Shown one piece after another: positions 50,541 to 59,772 of a stretch of DNA of 64,000 bases (its first letter is position 1; each line of letters opens with the position of its first letter). A model generated the notes under the pieces. It worked only from the letters and a program-made list of their open reading frames with translations. It searched no databases and was not told the DNA's origin. Position numbers and translations under genes: made by a program. Source of the DNA: Metellina segmentata (lineage: Eukaryota; Arthropoda; Arachnida; Araneae; Tetragnathidae); contig OX375879.1 of assembly GCA_947359465.1 (NCBI GenBank), positions 18,500,298 through 18,564,297 of the forward strand, given 5' to 3'.

Positions 50541-51296
50541 CCTACATGGGGTGTATTGTACATGAGCTATAACCGCAACATAAATGCAACTTTTTCCACA
50601 GTTGCAACTTTTTCCACAGTTGCAACTTTTTGCATAAATGCAACTACCTGCAAGTTTTTAAATTTAGTTTAAAATTAAGTATACAACTATTTAATTTTGC
50701 AAATTCAGCTCAAAATTAAATAGGCAACTATTTAATAACTATTTTGTAAAGTAATATTTTCGAATACAAAAAAAAACAGACAATGCAGATTATTGGAATG
50801 CAAAACTTTGTTCACCCAGAGGTGCCAAAACGTTTGCTGTAAATCAAAAGCAGCCACGAATGTTTGATTCGTTTCATAGAAAAATCGGATTAAAGAGTAC
50901 AACATCGAGACGAAAATCGTTGCAACTTTAAAGCGTATCTTAAAAAGCAATTTGAAAAAATAATGACGGTTATTGCTACACTTTCCCGAGATGATTTCCC
51001 CCCCCCAAGTCGGTATTTGCTGCTGCAACAGCTCAGTGAGCTGCATTGAGCTCAGTTTTTCAATGTTAAAGAAATTACTGGTCAAGGATAAGCCTTTCAA
51101 CAACGTCAAAGTTCTTCTGAATTTAATTATGAATAATAATACTTTCGTTTACCACTAAAATTGTCAATAAATTCTGATTTTTTCATTTGTTACGAATAAT
51201 TTATTTTAGATTTTAGTGTATCAATAATAAATGAGACTTTAGGGAATGATAAATGCAACTTTTCCCATTTCTACTGCAACAAAAAAGTTGCCTTAG
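50541..51296 (-). repeat. Inverted copy of the 62962-63650 repeat
   Basis: Left CATGGGGTGTATTGTACATG, ACCGCAACATAAATGCAACT and triple GTTGCAACTTTTTCCACA; right AAATGCAACTTTTCCCATTT, ACAAAAAAGTTGCCTTAG. All match in reverse the ends of the 62962 copy. Probably one transposon family; type unknown. Confidence 0.65.
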
Positions 51297-51465
51297 TCCA
51301 TTTCCCATTTTCGTTGACCTTTATGAAATTTTCAAAAAAAAGTCGCCGAAATTTTGGAAATGTTTGAGATGATTTTACATTTGCTGCCGGTCACGTTTGT
51401 TGATAGTTATTTCCCTGCCGTAGAAATGGGTTTTTCCGATAACCCGTCTTACTTTTGGTAACAAA

Positions 51466-51620
51466 CTAGCCACTGTGTGGCCAGAACGGCGTTGCCCAGG
51501 ACAGTTCTTTTCATGGGGTCAGGTGTGACCACTGCTCGCTAACCTCCGGTGACTGCTACGAATTCCCATTTGGTTTGCTAGGCGCTTGGGAATTCGTAGC
51601 CTGTTGGATAACAACCCCCA
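51466..51620 (-). mobile_element. Helitron 3' end (5' not found)
   Basis: In reverse it ends GTGGCTAG then T, with GGGCAACGCCGTTCTGGCCA before it, like 56434 and 58023. Confidence 0.5.
51555..51600. repeat. Perfect 13-bp hairpin
   Basis: GCTACGAATTCCC (51555-51567) and GGGAATTCGTAGC (51588-51600), loop of 20. Lies within the Helitron end region. Confidence 0.9.
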
Positions 51621-51741
51621 CGGGCAACGTTCATAGTCATATGCGGCCAAATTCGATTGGCGAAGAGATCCAATCGGCGTGACGATCGCTCATATAAAAA
51701 ATAACGCTTGGCAATTTCCGGTGATTGCTACGCAATTCCAA

Positions 51742-51800
51742 AAACGATCGCAACAGCCCATTGTGTTGTTCCGGTGGGACGTTAAATAAATACCTACCAA
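51742..51800 (+). repeat. SINE A end fragment, opposite orientation
   Basis: GATCGCAACAGCCCATTGTG, TTCCGGTGGGACGTTAAATA: inverse of the SINE A body end. Confidence 0.65.
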
Positions 51801-52223
51801 AAACAACCGTGACGTCACTGTCCAATGCAACCATATTCGCATTGCAAAAATAAAAAAAGTTAAAATTTAAAAAGCAGGAAATGGAATCTTGATCTCGATA
51901 GCTAAAGTCAAATTCGCATTGAAAAAAATATAAAAGTTACAATTTAAAAATTATTTATTTAATAAAATCATGGTTTTAGATATCGATCTCATGTGAAATT
52001 GCGGGTTGTTTACGAACAGTTCAATCCATGAAAATGTACCTCCTCCAGGATCCTAAATCAATATGCCGCTCAATATCTATGCTGTATGATAAAATATCTT
52101 GTCCTTTCTCATTAACCGAAAAGAGGTAGTATTTCCCATTGACACAAGTAAAACTTATCCATGCGCAAGCATTCATTATCCATCATAATGTATTACACGC
52201 TTACGAATAACATAAGCAACATA

Positions 52224-52474
52224 CAGGGAAAGGGAGAAAGAACGTTCTGATTTGGAACGTCAATAAAAAAATATATACAAAGCGCAAAATGGCGACCGTC
52301 AATGTCGATGCAGTTTTGAAGTCTCTTTCGGAAATTTCGCATTGATCTGCGGACCATGTCCCGCGGAGTCGCCGTGATTTCTTGCGTAATTGCTCCCTTG
52401 AGTGCTTGCAAATTTGTTATTCGGTGATGGTACAATTTTGATTTGAGATTACCCCACAGGCAGCAATTACACAA
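52224..52474 (-). pseudogene. Mariner-type transposase C terminus, left arm
   Basis: LWGNLKSKLYHHRITNLQAL, KGAITQEITATPRDMVRRSM, RNFRKRLQNCIDIDGRHF. The LWGYxKxxVY...LxxLKxxIxxEIxxIPxxM...NFxxRLxxCIxxxGxH pattern is the mariner/Tc-like C terminus after the catalytic core. Confidence 0.8.
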
Positions 52475-52980
52475 GAAATCACGGCGATTCCGCGGGACAT
52501 GGTCCTGTAACGTAGTAGGCCGAGTGGTGTGCCTTTCTACAAAATAAAACAGCCTAGTTTAAAAATAAATTGCATTTATTTTGCAAATAATTATATGTAC
52601 ACTTTGTACACTAGAGATTTGCATCTCCTATGACATGGGTGGTGCGAAACAGGCAAAAACTCAACAGCCGCGGCCTCATCACAACGAGCAACGCTAAACA
52701 AAAACCTCCGCTTCCCTCGAGTTCTGCAACGGATCTCCTGTGTCGGCAGACCCCTCATTCCGCCAGCCACAAATCACTGGCACCCCAAAACAAACGGGAC
52801 AGCTGTCGCGACATTCATCAGCAGGGCTAGGGCATATGTTTCAGGAATTTAGAATCAAAGGTCAGTGGCGGTGTCAGCGACGTCACAGTCCGCAGATCAA
52901 TGCGAAATTTCCAAAAGAGACTTCAAAACTGCATCGACACTGAAGGTCGCCATTTAACTGATGTACTCTTCAAAGCTTAA
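52455..52980 (+). pseudogene. Mariner-type transposase C terminus, right arm, split by a solo LTR
   Basis: AAITQEITAIPRDMV, then the LTR (52506-52887), then RRSMRNFQKRLQNCID and TEGRHLTDVLFKA with TAA at 52978-52980. This arm keeps the native C terminus and 3' end, which the left arm has lost by divergence. Confidence 0.8.
52506..52887 (+). mobile_element. Solo LTR (382 bp) with exact 4-bp duplication
   Basis: TGTAACGTAGTAGGCCGAGT ... GCGACGTCACA. GTCC at 52502-52505 and again at 52888-52891. The unduplicated site, ATGGTCCGCAGATC, survives in the left arm (inverse at 52343-52356). Same family as 37775-38153. Confidence 0.9.
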
Positions 52981-53161
52981 TGGAAGACAATGGGATATTG
53001 TGTACTTCTTAGGTATAAAATATTTATTTCTCTATCTAGCTTTGTATTTTTTTTTTATTGACGTTCCAAATCAGAACGTTCTTTCTGCCGCACCCTGTAA
53101 TTGTATTTCACGTTTATACTTTTTTCTATTTGGCCCTACTGATATCTTGTGTTTATATTAA

Positions 53162-53562
53162 GTCACGGTGCACACATCCGATTTTTCAACGTGCGGCGCC
53201 GAAGCCCAAGTATGCACACCACACATAACCGTGAAATGACGCAATTACTCATTTCGCGCCAATTGTGATGGATATCTATCGCAGAAAACGTGTTTACTTT
53301 GTGTACAAAAAATATATTTTGAAACAAAATAGACCTTGTGTGTCTTACAGGATACATGTATTTATTAATTATTATTCATATTCAATTTATTTATGAAAAC
53401 AAGGTACTTGAGACCGGAGAAGCGTGTGCGGCAAGCTGCGGTGCCTTGGGGAACTGCGGTACAAATTGCACGCAAGTTGAACGAGCGTCGACGTAGAGGT
53501 GCCGGAGGTATGTGTGCCGCAGAGGCGCCGCACATTGAAAAACCGGATATGTGCACCGGGCC
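53162..53562. mobile_element. PIF/Harbinger-type MITE 1
   Basis: TIRs: GTCACGGTGCACACATCCGA left, inverse GGCCCGGTGCACATATCCGG right, both running on to a CAAYGTGCGGCGCC core. TAA at 53159-53161 and 53563-53565 gives a 3-bp TWA duplication. Confidence 0.82.
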
Positions 53563-54141
53563 TAAAGATAAGCAAAATTACCCGGCCTTACTCTGGTTGA
53601 ATTGGTTCACTCTAGATTGAAGACATTATCAGAATAAAAAAATCCCTTTTCTCTTTCATATAATAAAATCTTTTAACTTTTCGACACCTGTATCTTTTGC
53701 ACTACTTATTTTGGACACAATTCTTGCACATGCATACCCATCCAGATAATACATTTCACATACATCACATTCTTTCTGTATGACAAAGCAACTGAAAGAC
53801 GAAAGATGACACTGAGGTTACTACAACAAAAGACGATTTTGAAGGGGATTTGGAATTCCCTTTCTTAAGTTCTTTCACTGTAAAATTGGTCAACTCAATT
53901 CGTAAAAATGACGAATCTACTGAAAGTTCTGTCACACTCACAGACAACAAAATAATATTTTTTTTATATGAGCACTCTTGCATCAGGTATGCGACATTGT
54001 CGAATTTTTCCATTGTTAACGCAGTGGGCATAGCCACGACAGCACTGTTTGATAGGGATAGCAGAAAAATTCAGATCGGGAATATAGACAAATATTAAGA
54101 TAACCAATTGGCAACGAAAAGGAAGGTAAGTAGCTGACTTA

Positions 54142-54592
54142 GGTCTGGTGCACACATCAGAATTTTCAACGTGCGGCGCCGCTGCGGCAACGAAGCCCAA
54201 CAATGCACACATAACCATGAAATGACGCAAGTACTTATTTCGCGCCATTTGCGACAAACGTTCTATCGAAGAAAACGTGTTTATTTCTCTTACTTGTGTA
54301 CAAAAAAGTGTATTTTGAAACAAAATAGACGTTACTGGATATAACCATTTATTCATTATTATTTATATTCCATTTTTTTTTTAACAAGGTACTTCAGAAC
54401 GGAGACGCGTGTGTTGCGAGCTGCGGAGCCGTGGGGAACTGCGGTACAAATTGCACGTAAGTTGGACGTGCGTCGCCGCAGCGGCGCCGGAGGCATGTGT
54501 GCACTACTTTATTCGATCTAATGTATCTCAGACCGCACTTGCGTTTCCGCAGCGGCGCTGTACGTTGAAAAACCGGATTTGTGCATCGGGGC
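54142..54592. mobile_element. PIF/Harbinger-type MITE 2
   Basis: Homologous to MITE 1: GGTCTGGTGCACACATCAGA ... inverse GCCCCGATGCACAAATCCGG. TTA at 54139-54141 and 54593-54595. Inserted at the start of a SINE A. Confidence 0.82.
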
Positions 54593-54905
54593 TTAACGTT
54601 GAAATGGAGCAACACAAGGGGCTATTGGCGACGTAAGGAATCAATCCCGAAGGCAAAATCCGAGGACAACACCTCGTCATTTTAAACCACGGTCAGATGA
54701 CGAGCTCAACACCTGTGCTGCCACCCCACTCTCCAAACTTCCACATCAACCCATCGTGAGAACGTTCGGCCACGACAGATCTAAGGTTTACCAGCTGCCT
54801 CCACACCCTACGCTTACAAATATCCACGCACTGACCCCGATTGGAAACCAGGAGCCTGCCGATCTAGAGGACAACACCTTAACCACCAGACCGGTTGGTA
54901 GGTGG
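54593..54905 (-). repeat. SINE A body with type II head
   Basis: TTAACGTTGAAATGGAGCAA, CTCTCCAAACTTCCACATCA, then head GAAACCAGGAGCCTGCCGAT and AACCACCAGACCGGTTGGTA. Confidence 0.8.
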
Positions 54906-55593
54906 TTAAGCTAATTTTTGCTAAGCCGCTTCTTTCCGCCTGACTGAACTGCCATGGGCCCCCGGCAACGAGAATGAAAATCTGACCCTGAAATCACCCC
55001 CCCCCCACTTTAATAAAAACAAAAAAAATCTAGATTCTCCTCTGATCCAAATGAACGGAGCTTGGTCAACGAACGAGTGTACGTGCACTTTAAGGATAAG
55101 ATACTTTTCTGTTTACAAGTGGACACTCATTTTTAACGAGCCTGATAAATAAACAGGAATCATCGTCCAGTGACGGACCGTGCAAAGGCCCTTCATTTAG
55201 GACGTGCGTCGTTTGTCAAAGAAGGGATGAAATGCTTTGCGTAGCAGTTGAACGTTTATCCTTTCCAGCGAAAGAAAACAGATCATTATCAAGAAAAGTG
55301 ATAAGGTGGAGGAGAAAATGCTAGAAGGGAATCTATTTTAAGGATGGAATAATCAAACATCTGGTAAATGAAGCGAAAGTTAAGCCGAACCTCTATGTTC
55401 TTATCCATGTTATTTTTTTTTATCTTTAACATTCTCGCAGATATGTAAAAAAGTTCTGCTGAACTGATAAGAAATATTTATTCTATGTAACTATTTTCAG
55501 GCTATTGCAATTTCTCTTAACACCAGGGAAGGTCTGCTGGATATACGAGAGATTTTCGAAATCCCTTTTTCGTGCATAGAGGAGCTATTTAGG
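54906..55593. other. No gene recognised
   Basis: A C-rich run near 54998 and AT-rich DNA; nothing supported. Confidence 0.45.
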
Positions 55594-55623
55594 ATAGGAG
55601 CTAGGGATGCGACATCGATGTCG

Positions 55624-56434
55624 TCTCTACTATTATAAAAGGAAGTGTTTGTTTGCTGTTTGTCAGTTTCTTTTCAGTTTGTCAGGCAAAATCCTGACGA
55701 TTCTGTGGCACTTACAGCAATGAGATTTGGCACACAGGTAGTCTAAATTTTTTGCAATTTTTGGGTCGCGGCGAATTTTAAAATTCAATCTAGAACATTT
55801 TAAAATGAATTTAATGAAATTTAATCATTATTGAAAGCTACAGCATCGAAGAGATCACAAATTCTAAATTTATTGTTTTCTTTACCGTTTTGATTTTGCA
55901 CGGATTTTTCAGCCAGTCGATAAAAACAAACAATCTTTTAACTGGAGTCAATTAGTTCTTTTTCTATCTCCTAGGCCGTTAAAGATAGAGTAAAAATTTT
56001 AGCGGATTTGAAAACTGCGATCCATACATGCTTAGATCCATACCTAAAAATATGATTTTCTCTATTTTAATAAATTTTAAATGAATATATCATATATTTT
56101 CGTACGAGATTGTGACGTCACGGTAACTTTCCCTTTCCAAAAATAAACAGATTGCATTTTGTGCCCTTCACGTTAAAAAAATATATATATATATTACATT
56201 TCCTGCACTCTTTGATTTCAGTGGATAGCAAAAAATAAAAAACATTCTGACAGGCACTGTTTAGTTCTTTTTCGTAAAAGCGGATTCGTTAAAGATAGAT
56301 AAAAATTTCAACGGATTTGAAATCTGCGGAAAATTTTACACCAGAATAATACCTTATATCATGGCGTTGCCCGTGGTGTTCGGAAACCAACACCACGGGC
56401 ACGGACAACGCCGGGCTAGCCACGCAGTGGCTAG
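55624..56434 (+). mobile_element. Helitron-like element (811 bp) nested in hAT
   Basis: Starts TCTCTACTATTATAAAAGGA and ends with the hairpin CTAGCCACGCAGTGGCTAG then T. The base before the start is G, not A, which is atypical. Confidence 0.68.
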
Positions 56435-56589
56435 TTGTTTTATAAAAAAAAACATCGGTGTATTTACCATAGATTGATTGGAGCCGATGTTTGTTTAACA
56501 TCGATGTTTAACATTGTCGATGTTTTATTTTTGAATAAAAAATATACCATAGTAAAAATTAAGCAAAATAACAGTTCAACTAAGCATTT

Positions 56590-56760
56590 GTGAGTGATGG
56601 CGACATCCGTCCCATCAGAAAGAGTTTTTTCCCTAACGAGTGTGGGGAGTGACTGAAAAAAGAAGTCGGGTTAAGATGGAGAAAGTTAACAAACTTCTTT
56701 TTTTACAAACTGTAAATAACATACATCAGAGCATAAAAAATTATAGCCCCCAATATTTTT
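56590..56760 (+). pseudogene. hAT transposase dimerisation-domain remnant
   Basis: ATSVPSERVFSLTSVGSD then a frame change to EKRSRVKMEKVNKLLFLQTV. ATS.PSERVFS.......KR.RL....V..LLFL is the classic hAT C terminus of ZBED1-like transposases. Confidence 0.8.
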
Positions 56761-57236
56761 TATTTACACTAAATAAAAAATTAGTTTGTTGTGTTTTCCC
56801 CCTTAAGTGGATAAATAATTAATAATAACTAACAATAATTTTTATTAGGTACCTACCAAATTATGCTTATAGTTAGTAGTACCTGTGTCAAATTGTTGTA
56901 AATATTACTTTCTTTCATCTATTCAATTTGAAAATAAAATATTTGTTAACTGTTTTTTAAATTTTTTTACTTTGTTTTGACGGTTAAAGAAAATCTTAGT
57001 TGTAAATTAGTAAACACAGCAATGACAAATTAAATCTCCCCCCCCCCGAGCGAACATTAATGTTTGGGGTTACTAAACCAGTTTTAAGAAATGGGGGTGG
57101 GGTGGTTTAAATACACTGACGTTTAAAAACATCGATGGTTTTTGTGCGATGTATTATCAACATCGATGTTTTGTTGTCGATGTCGCATCCCTAGTAGAAG
57201 CCGAGTTGAAAAACGGTATTCTTTTTCGGAGGTAGG

Positions 57237-57497
57237 TATGTATCTTAACTTACGTCGCACAGAAGCAACACAAAGGACTATTGGCGACGGTCTGGGATCA
57301 AGCCCGAAGTGAAAGATCGAGGACAACACCACGTCATTTTGAACACGGTTGAATGACAAAAACACCCGAGCTGTAAACGTGAGTACATTGAAGGACACGA
57401 CAGATTTAACGTGCTCCAGCAACCTTTGTACACGACTGTCTTAGGTTGGAATCGAATTCGCAACCCTTCGGTTTCCAACCGGGCTACAGCAGGTCTC
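57237..57497 (-). repeat. SINE A, type I head
   Basis: TTAACTTACGTCGCACAGAA, GACGGTCTGGGATCAAGCCC, CGACAGATTTAACGTGCTCC, head GGAATCGAATTCGCAACCCT. Lacks the CTCTCCAAACTTCC segment. Confidence 0.78.
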
Positions 57498-58022
57498 CCT
57501 GTTTTGGAGAAAGGAAAAGTTTCGCAGTAATTGCTGCAGACACTACTTTAACAATAACACAAATTTAAAGTTATCCTTTGCATAAAACACTTAATTAATG
57601 TGTAAGTATACACTAGAAGATTTTTTTATTTTAATTTTGACATTAAAAATCCAATTTTTTACCACGGGTACTTGGTGTAGTCTTAAAATTATTTCAGGGA
57701 GAAAAACTCAGTTGATACAAGTAATTAATTATGTAATTAAGATACAATTAGCAAATTAGCATGTTTTTTAAAAGTGATAACTCAAATTCTAATTTGTTCA
57801 AGAAGACGATTCCAGTTGGAAATTATTTCTAACATTATTCTTCACGTTTTGGACCTCCATCACGTTGCTAGAAGATATAGTTTTTATTTTACAGTTTTCT
57901 AATCAAGAAAGAGTAAAAAAATTAACATTTTTTCAAGAATTTCAACATTTAAAAATCAATTAAAATTCCACTTATTTTCTAAACACTCTAATTAAAGCTC
58001 AAAACCAGCATTATATAGACCA
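57498..58022. other. AT-rich DNA, no gene recognised
   Basis: No supported feature. Confidence 0.45.
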
Positions 58023-58416
58023 CTAGCCACTACGTGGCTAGCTCGGCGTTGCCCGTGCCAGTTGCTTTTATGGCCGAAATTTGGTTGCACACAAAAGTGT
58101 CGCGGCACAGTGGTTGAGAATCACTAGTCTACATGAAAATCATTCCTCCGCGCAAAATGAAAACGGAAAGGGGAAAAATTAATTTAGAATCTGTCATATC
58201 TTTTTGCTGTAGCCATTCCAAAGAAAACAATAATAATTAAATTTCATTAAATTCATTTTAAAATGTTCTAGATTAAATTTTAAAATTCGGGCAGGACTAT
58301 AAAATTGCAAAAAATTCGGACTACCTGTGTGCCAAATTTCATTATTGTAAGTGCCATAGATTCGTCAGGACACGGCGTACACCCAATACACGAACTTCAT
58401 TTTATAATAGTAGTGA
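58023..58416 (-). mobile_element. Helitron-like element (394 bp)
   Basis: Minus strand: A then TCACTACTATTATAAAATGA start, end CTAGCCACGTAGTGGCTAG then T. Inside, TGGCACTTACAATAATGAAA and TTTGGCACACAGGTAGTC match the 55624 element. A hAT-type end (CACAGTGGTTGAGAATCACT, near 58108) lies inside too. Confidence 0.7.
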
Positions 58417-58737
58417 TAATAATGCAAAAATGATTTTGATAGATGAATTCTCACTGTGTAGTTATCACGTTTTGAACAAAGCATCCTATTGCAAAAACGC
58501 AGTTCTTCAGAAATCGAGTTTAAAGTTTTGGAAACATGTCTGTTCACGGTGGCAGTAGCTAATGAAAACCCTTGTATCTAAAGAACTATTTCGAATATTT
58601 GCAAGGTCTTGGCATCTTTTAAAAGCTAAGAAATTTAAAAACATTTTCAATTAAAAAATATTGATATTCTGGTCGATGTTCGTACATGCATACACCTTAA
58701 ATGGAAAAATAACAAGTTATTTTCGATCAAAGCCAAC

Positions 58738-58880
58738 ATTGGATTGGTTGGTTGGTTTGGGGTTTTATGACGCAAAGGATCATTCAAATTTGTCAAGCTG
58801 CGAAAAACACCAACACAACATCAAGCGTAAAATGTCGTTTAAGGGGAAGAAAGATAGACTGGAGAACAGAGTAGTGGGAT
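58738..58880. repeat. SINE-B-type repeat
   Basis: GGTTGGTTTGGGGTTTTATG and AGCTGCGAAAAACACCAACA with ACATCAAGCGTAAAATGTCG. Confidence 0.5.
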
Positions 58881-59334
58881 GAAAGGGAGCTAGATTGTTG
58901 ATTTTGCAATTGTGTTGATCACTTTTGAAGTTGGACATTTTGTCATTCACATAGAAGATGTGTTATTTATAAATTGTTTGTGGTCATTTAGGGTGGTGTA
59001 GGGAGGTTGTTCCGTAGCAAGAGAAGAAAAAACGGTGTGGCAAGTAGAGCGTTTTGCACTGCAGAACATCGTAACTTACAACTGAAAAAAAATCGGTCAA
59101 AATTTTGATAAAATTAAGGAAAAATTGTTCTGCAAAGACTTTGCTTGTTCTGCGACGTACGCTGCAGTTTTAAGCACTCTTTCTTCTCCTGGGCTTCTAT
59201 TGATCGTTTGCAAGTGTCCACAATCTTATATTCATTCACTAAATCTCCGCAGGTCAAACTATGAGCTTGATCATGTCCTTCGCAAGTGTCTACAATCTCA
59301 GTACTTTTCCTCCTGTTTCATTGAGACTATCTTG

Positions 59335-59772
59335 TCAGTCTTCAATTTTCACTGAAGAATTCGTAAGATAACCACAAACAAAGCTGTACACTATTTCTTG
59401 CTCTTTCTTCATCATGTTATTGATCTTCTGAGATTTCTTATCCTGTTTCTTCAGAGTATTTAGCGAATCCACATGGATGGAATTATCATACTTTCTTTCC
59501 TTTGCCATTGCATTCACATGGGTTACTTCTGTCATTGAAGACTTCGATTCACAGCTTGCACTCACAGCTGGGATCTACATGTCTTCCCTCTGAAAACTTG
59601 GACTTGCAATCAGTGAATTAGCAGTCTTTCTTCCACTTTTATAGTCATCAATGTTTTCATCACCTTGTAAAGCGAGCGCTTTTGGGGTCAAATGTTTCAT
59701 TACGACGCACAGTGTGTCATTTTTGATTCTAGGTGGACAAAATTCAATTTTCTTAGTGTCGCAGATGGTCAA
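59335..59772 (-). pseudogene. Unrecognised ORF remnant with one in-frame TAG
   Basis: From MTICDTKKIEFCPP at 59772 the frame is open to TAG at 59577-59575, then continues in the same frame to a TGA at 59335, about 145 codons in all. The second half is lysine-rich (LKKQDKKSQKINNMMKKEQE). I recognise no family. It could be a decayed transposon gene, a processed pseudogene, or chance. Confidence 0.3.

Larger units (their letters stand above)
52224..53097. mobile_element. Mariner foldback: two inverted transposase 3' halves
   Basis: Ends CAGGGAAAGGGAGAAAGAAC and (inverse) CAGGGTGCGGCAGAAAGAAC, with TA at 52222-52223 and 53098-53099. From a central joint near 52457 both arms carry the same IS630/mariner-type transposase C terminus running outward. 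A solo LTR sits in the right arm. Confidence 0.85.
55602..57193 (+). mobile_element. hAT element with a nested Helitron
   Basis: Ends TAGGGATGCGACATCGATGT and its near-inverse (GTCGATGTCGCATCCCTA). Flanks ATAGGAGC and GTAGAAGC agree at 6 of 8 bases, an eroded 8-bp duplication. Contains a transposase C terminus and the Helitron 55624-56434. Confidence 0.78.

Noticed and set aside
54394..54636. Arginine/cysteine-rich ORFs on both strands
   Set aside because: They lie in the Harbinger-type MITE, whose GC-rich inverted ends create open frames on either strand.
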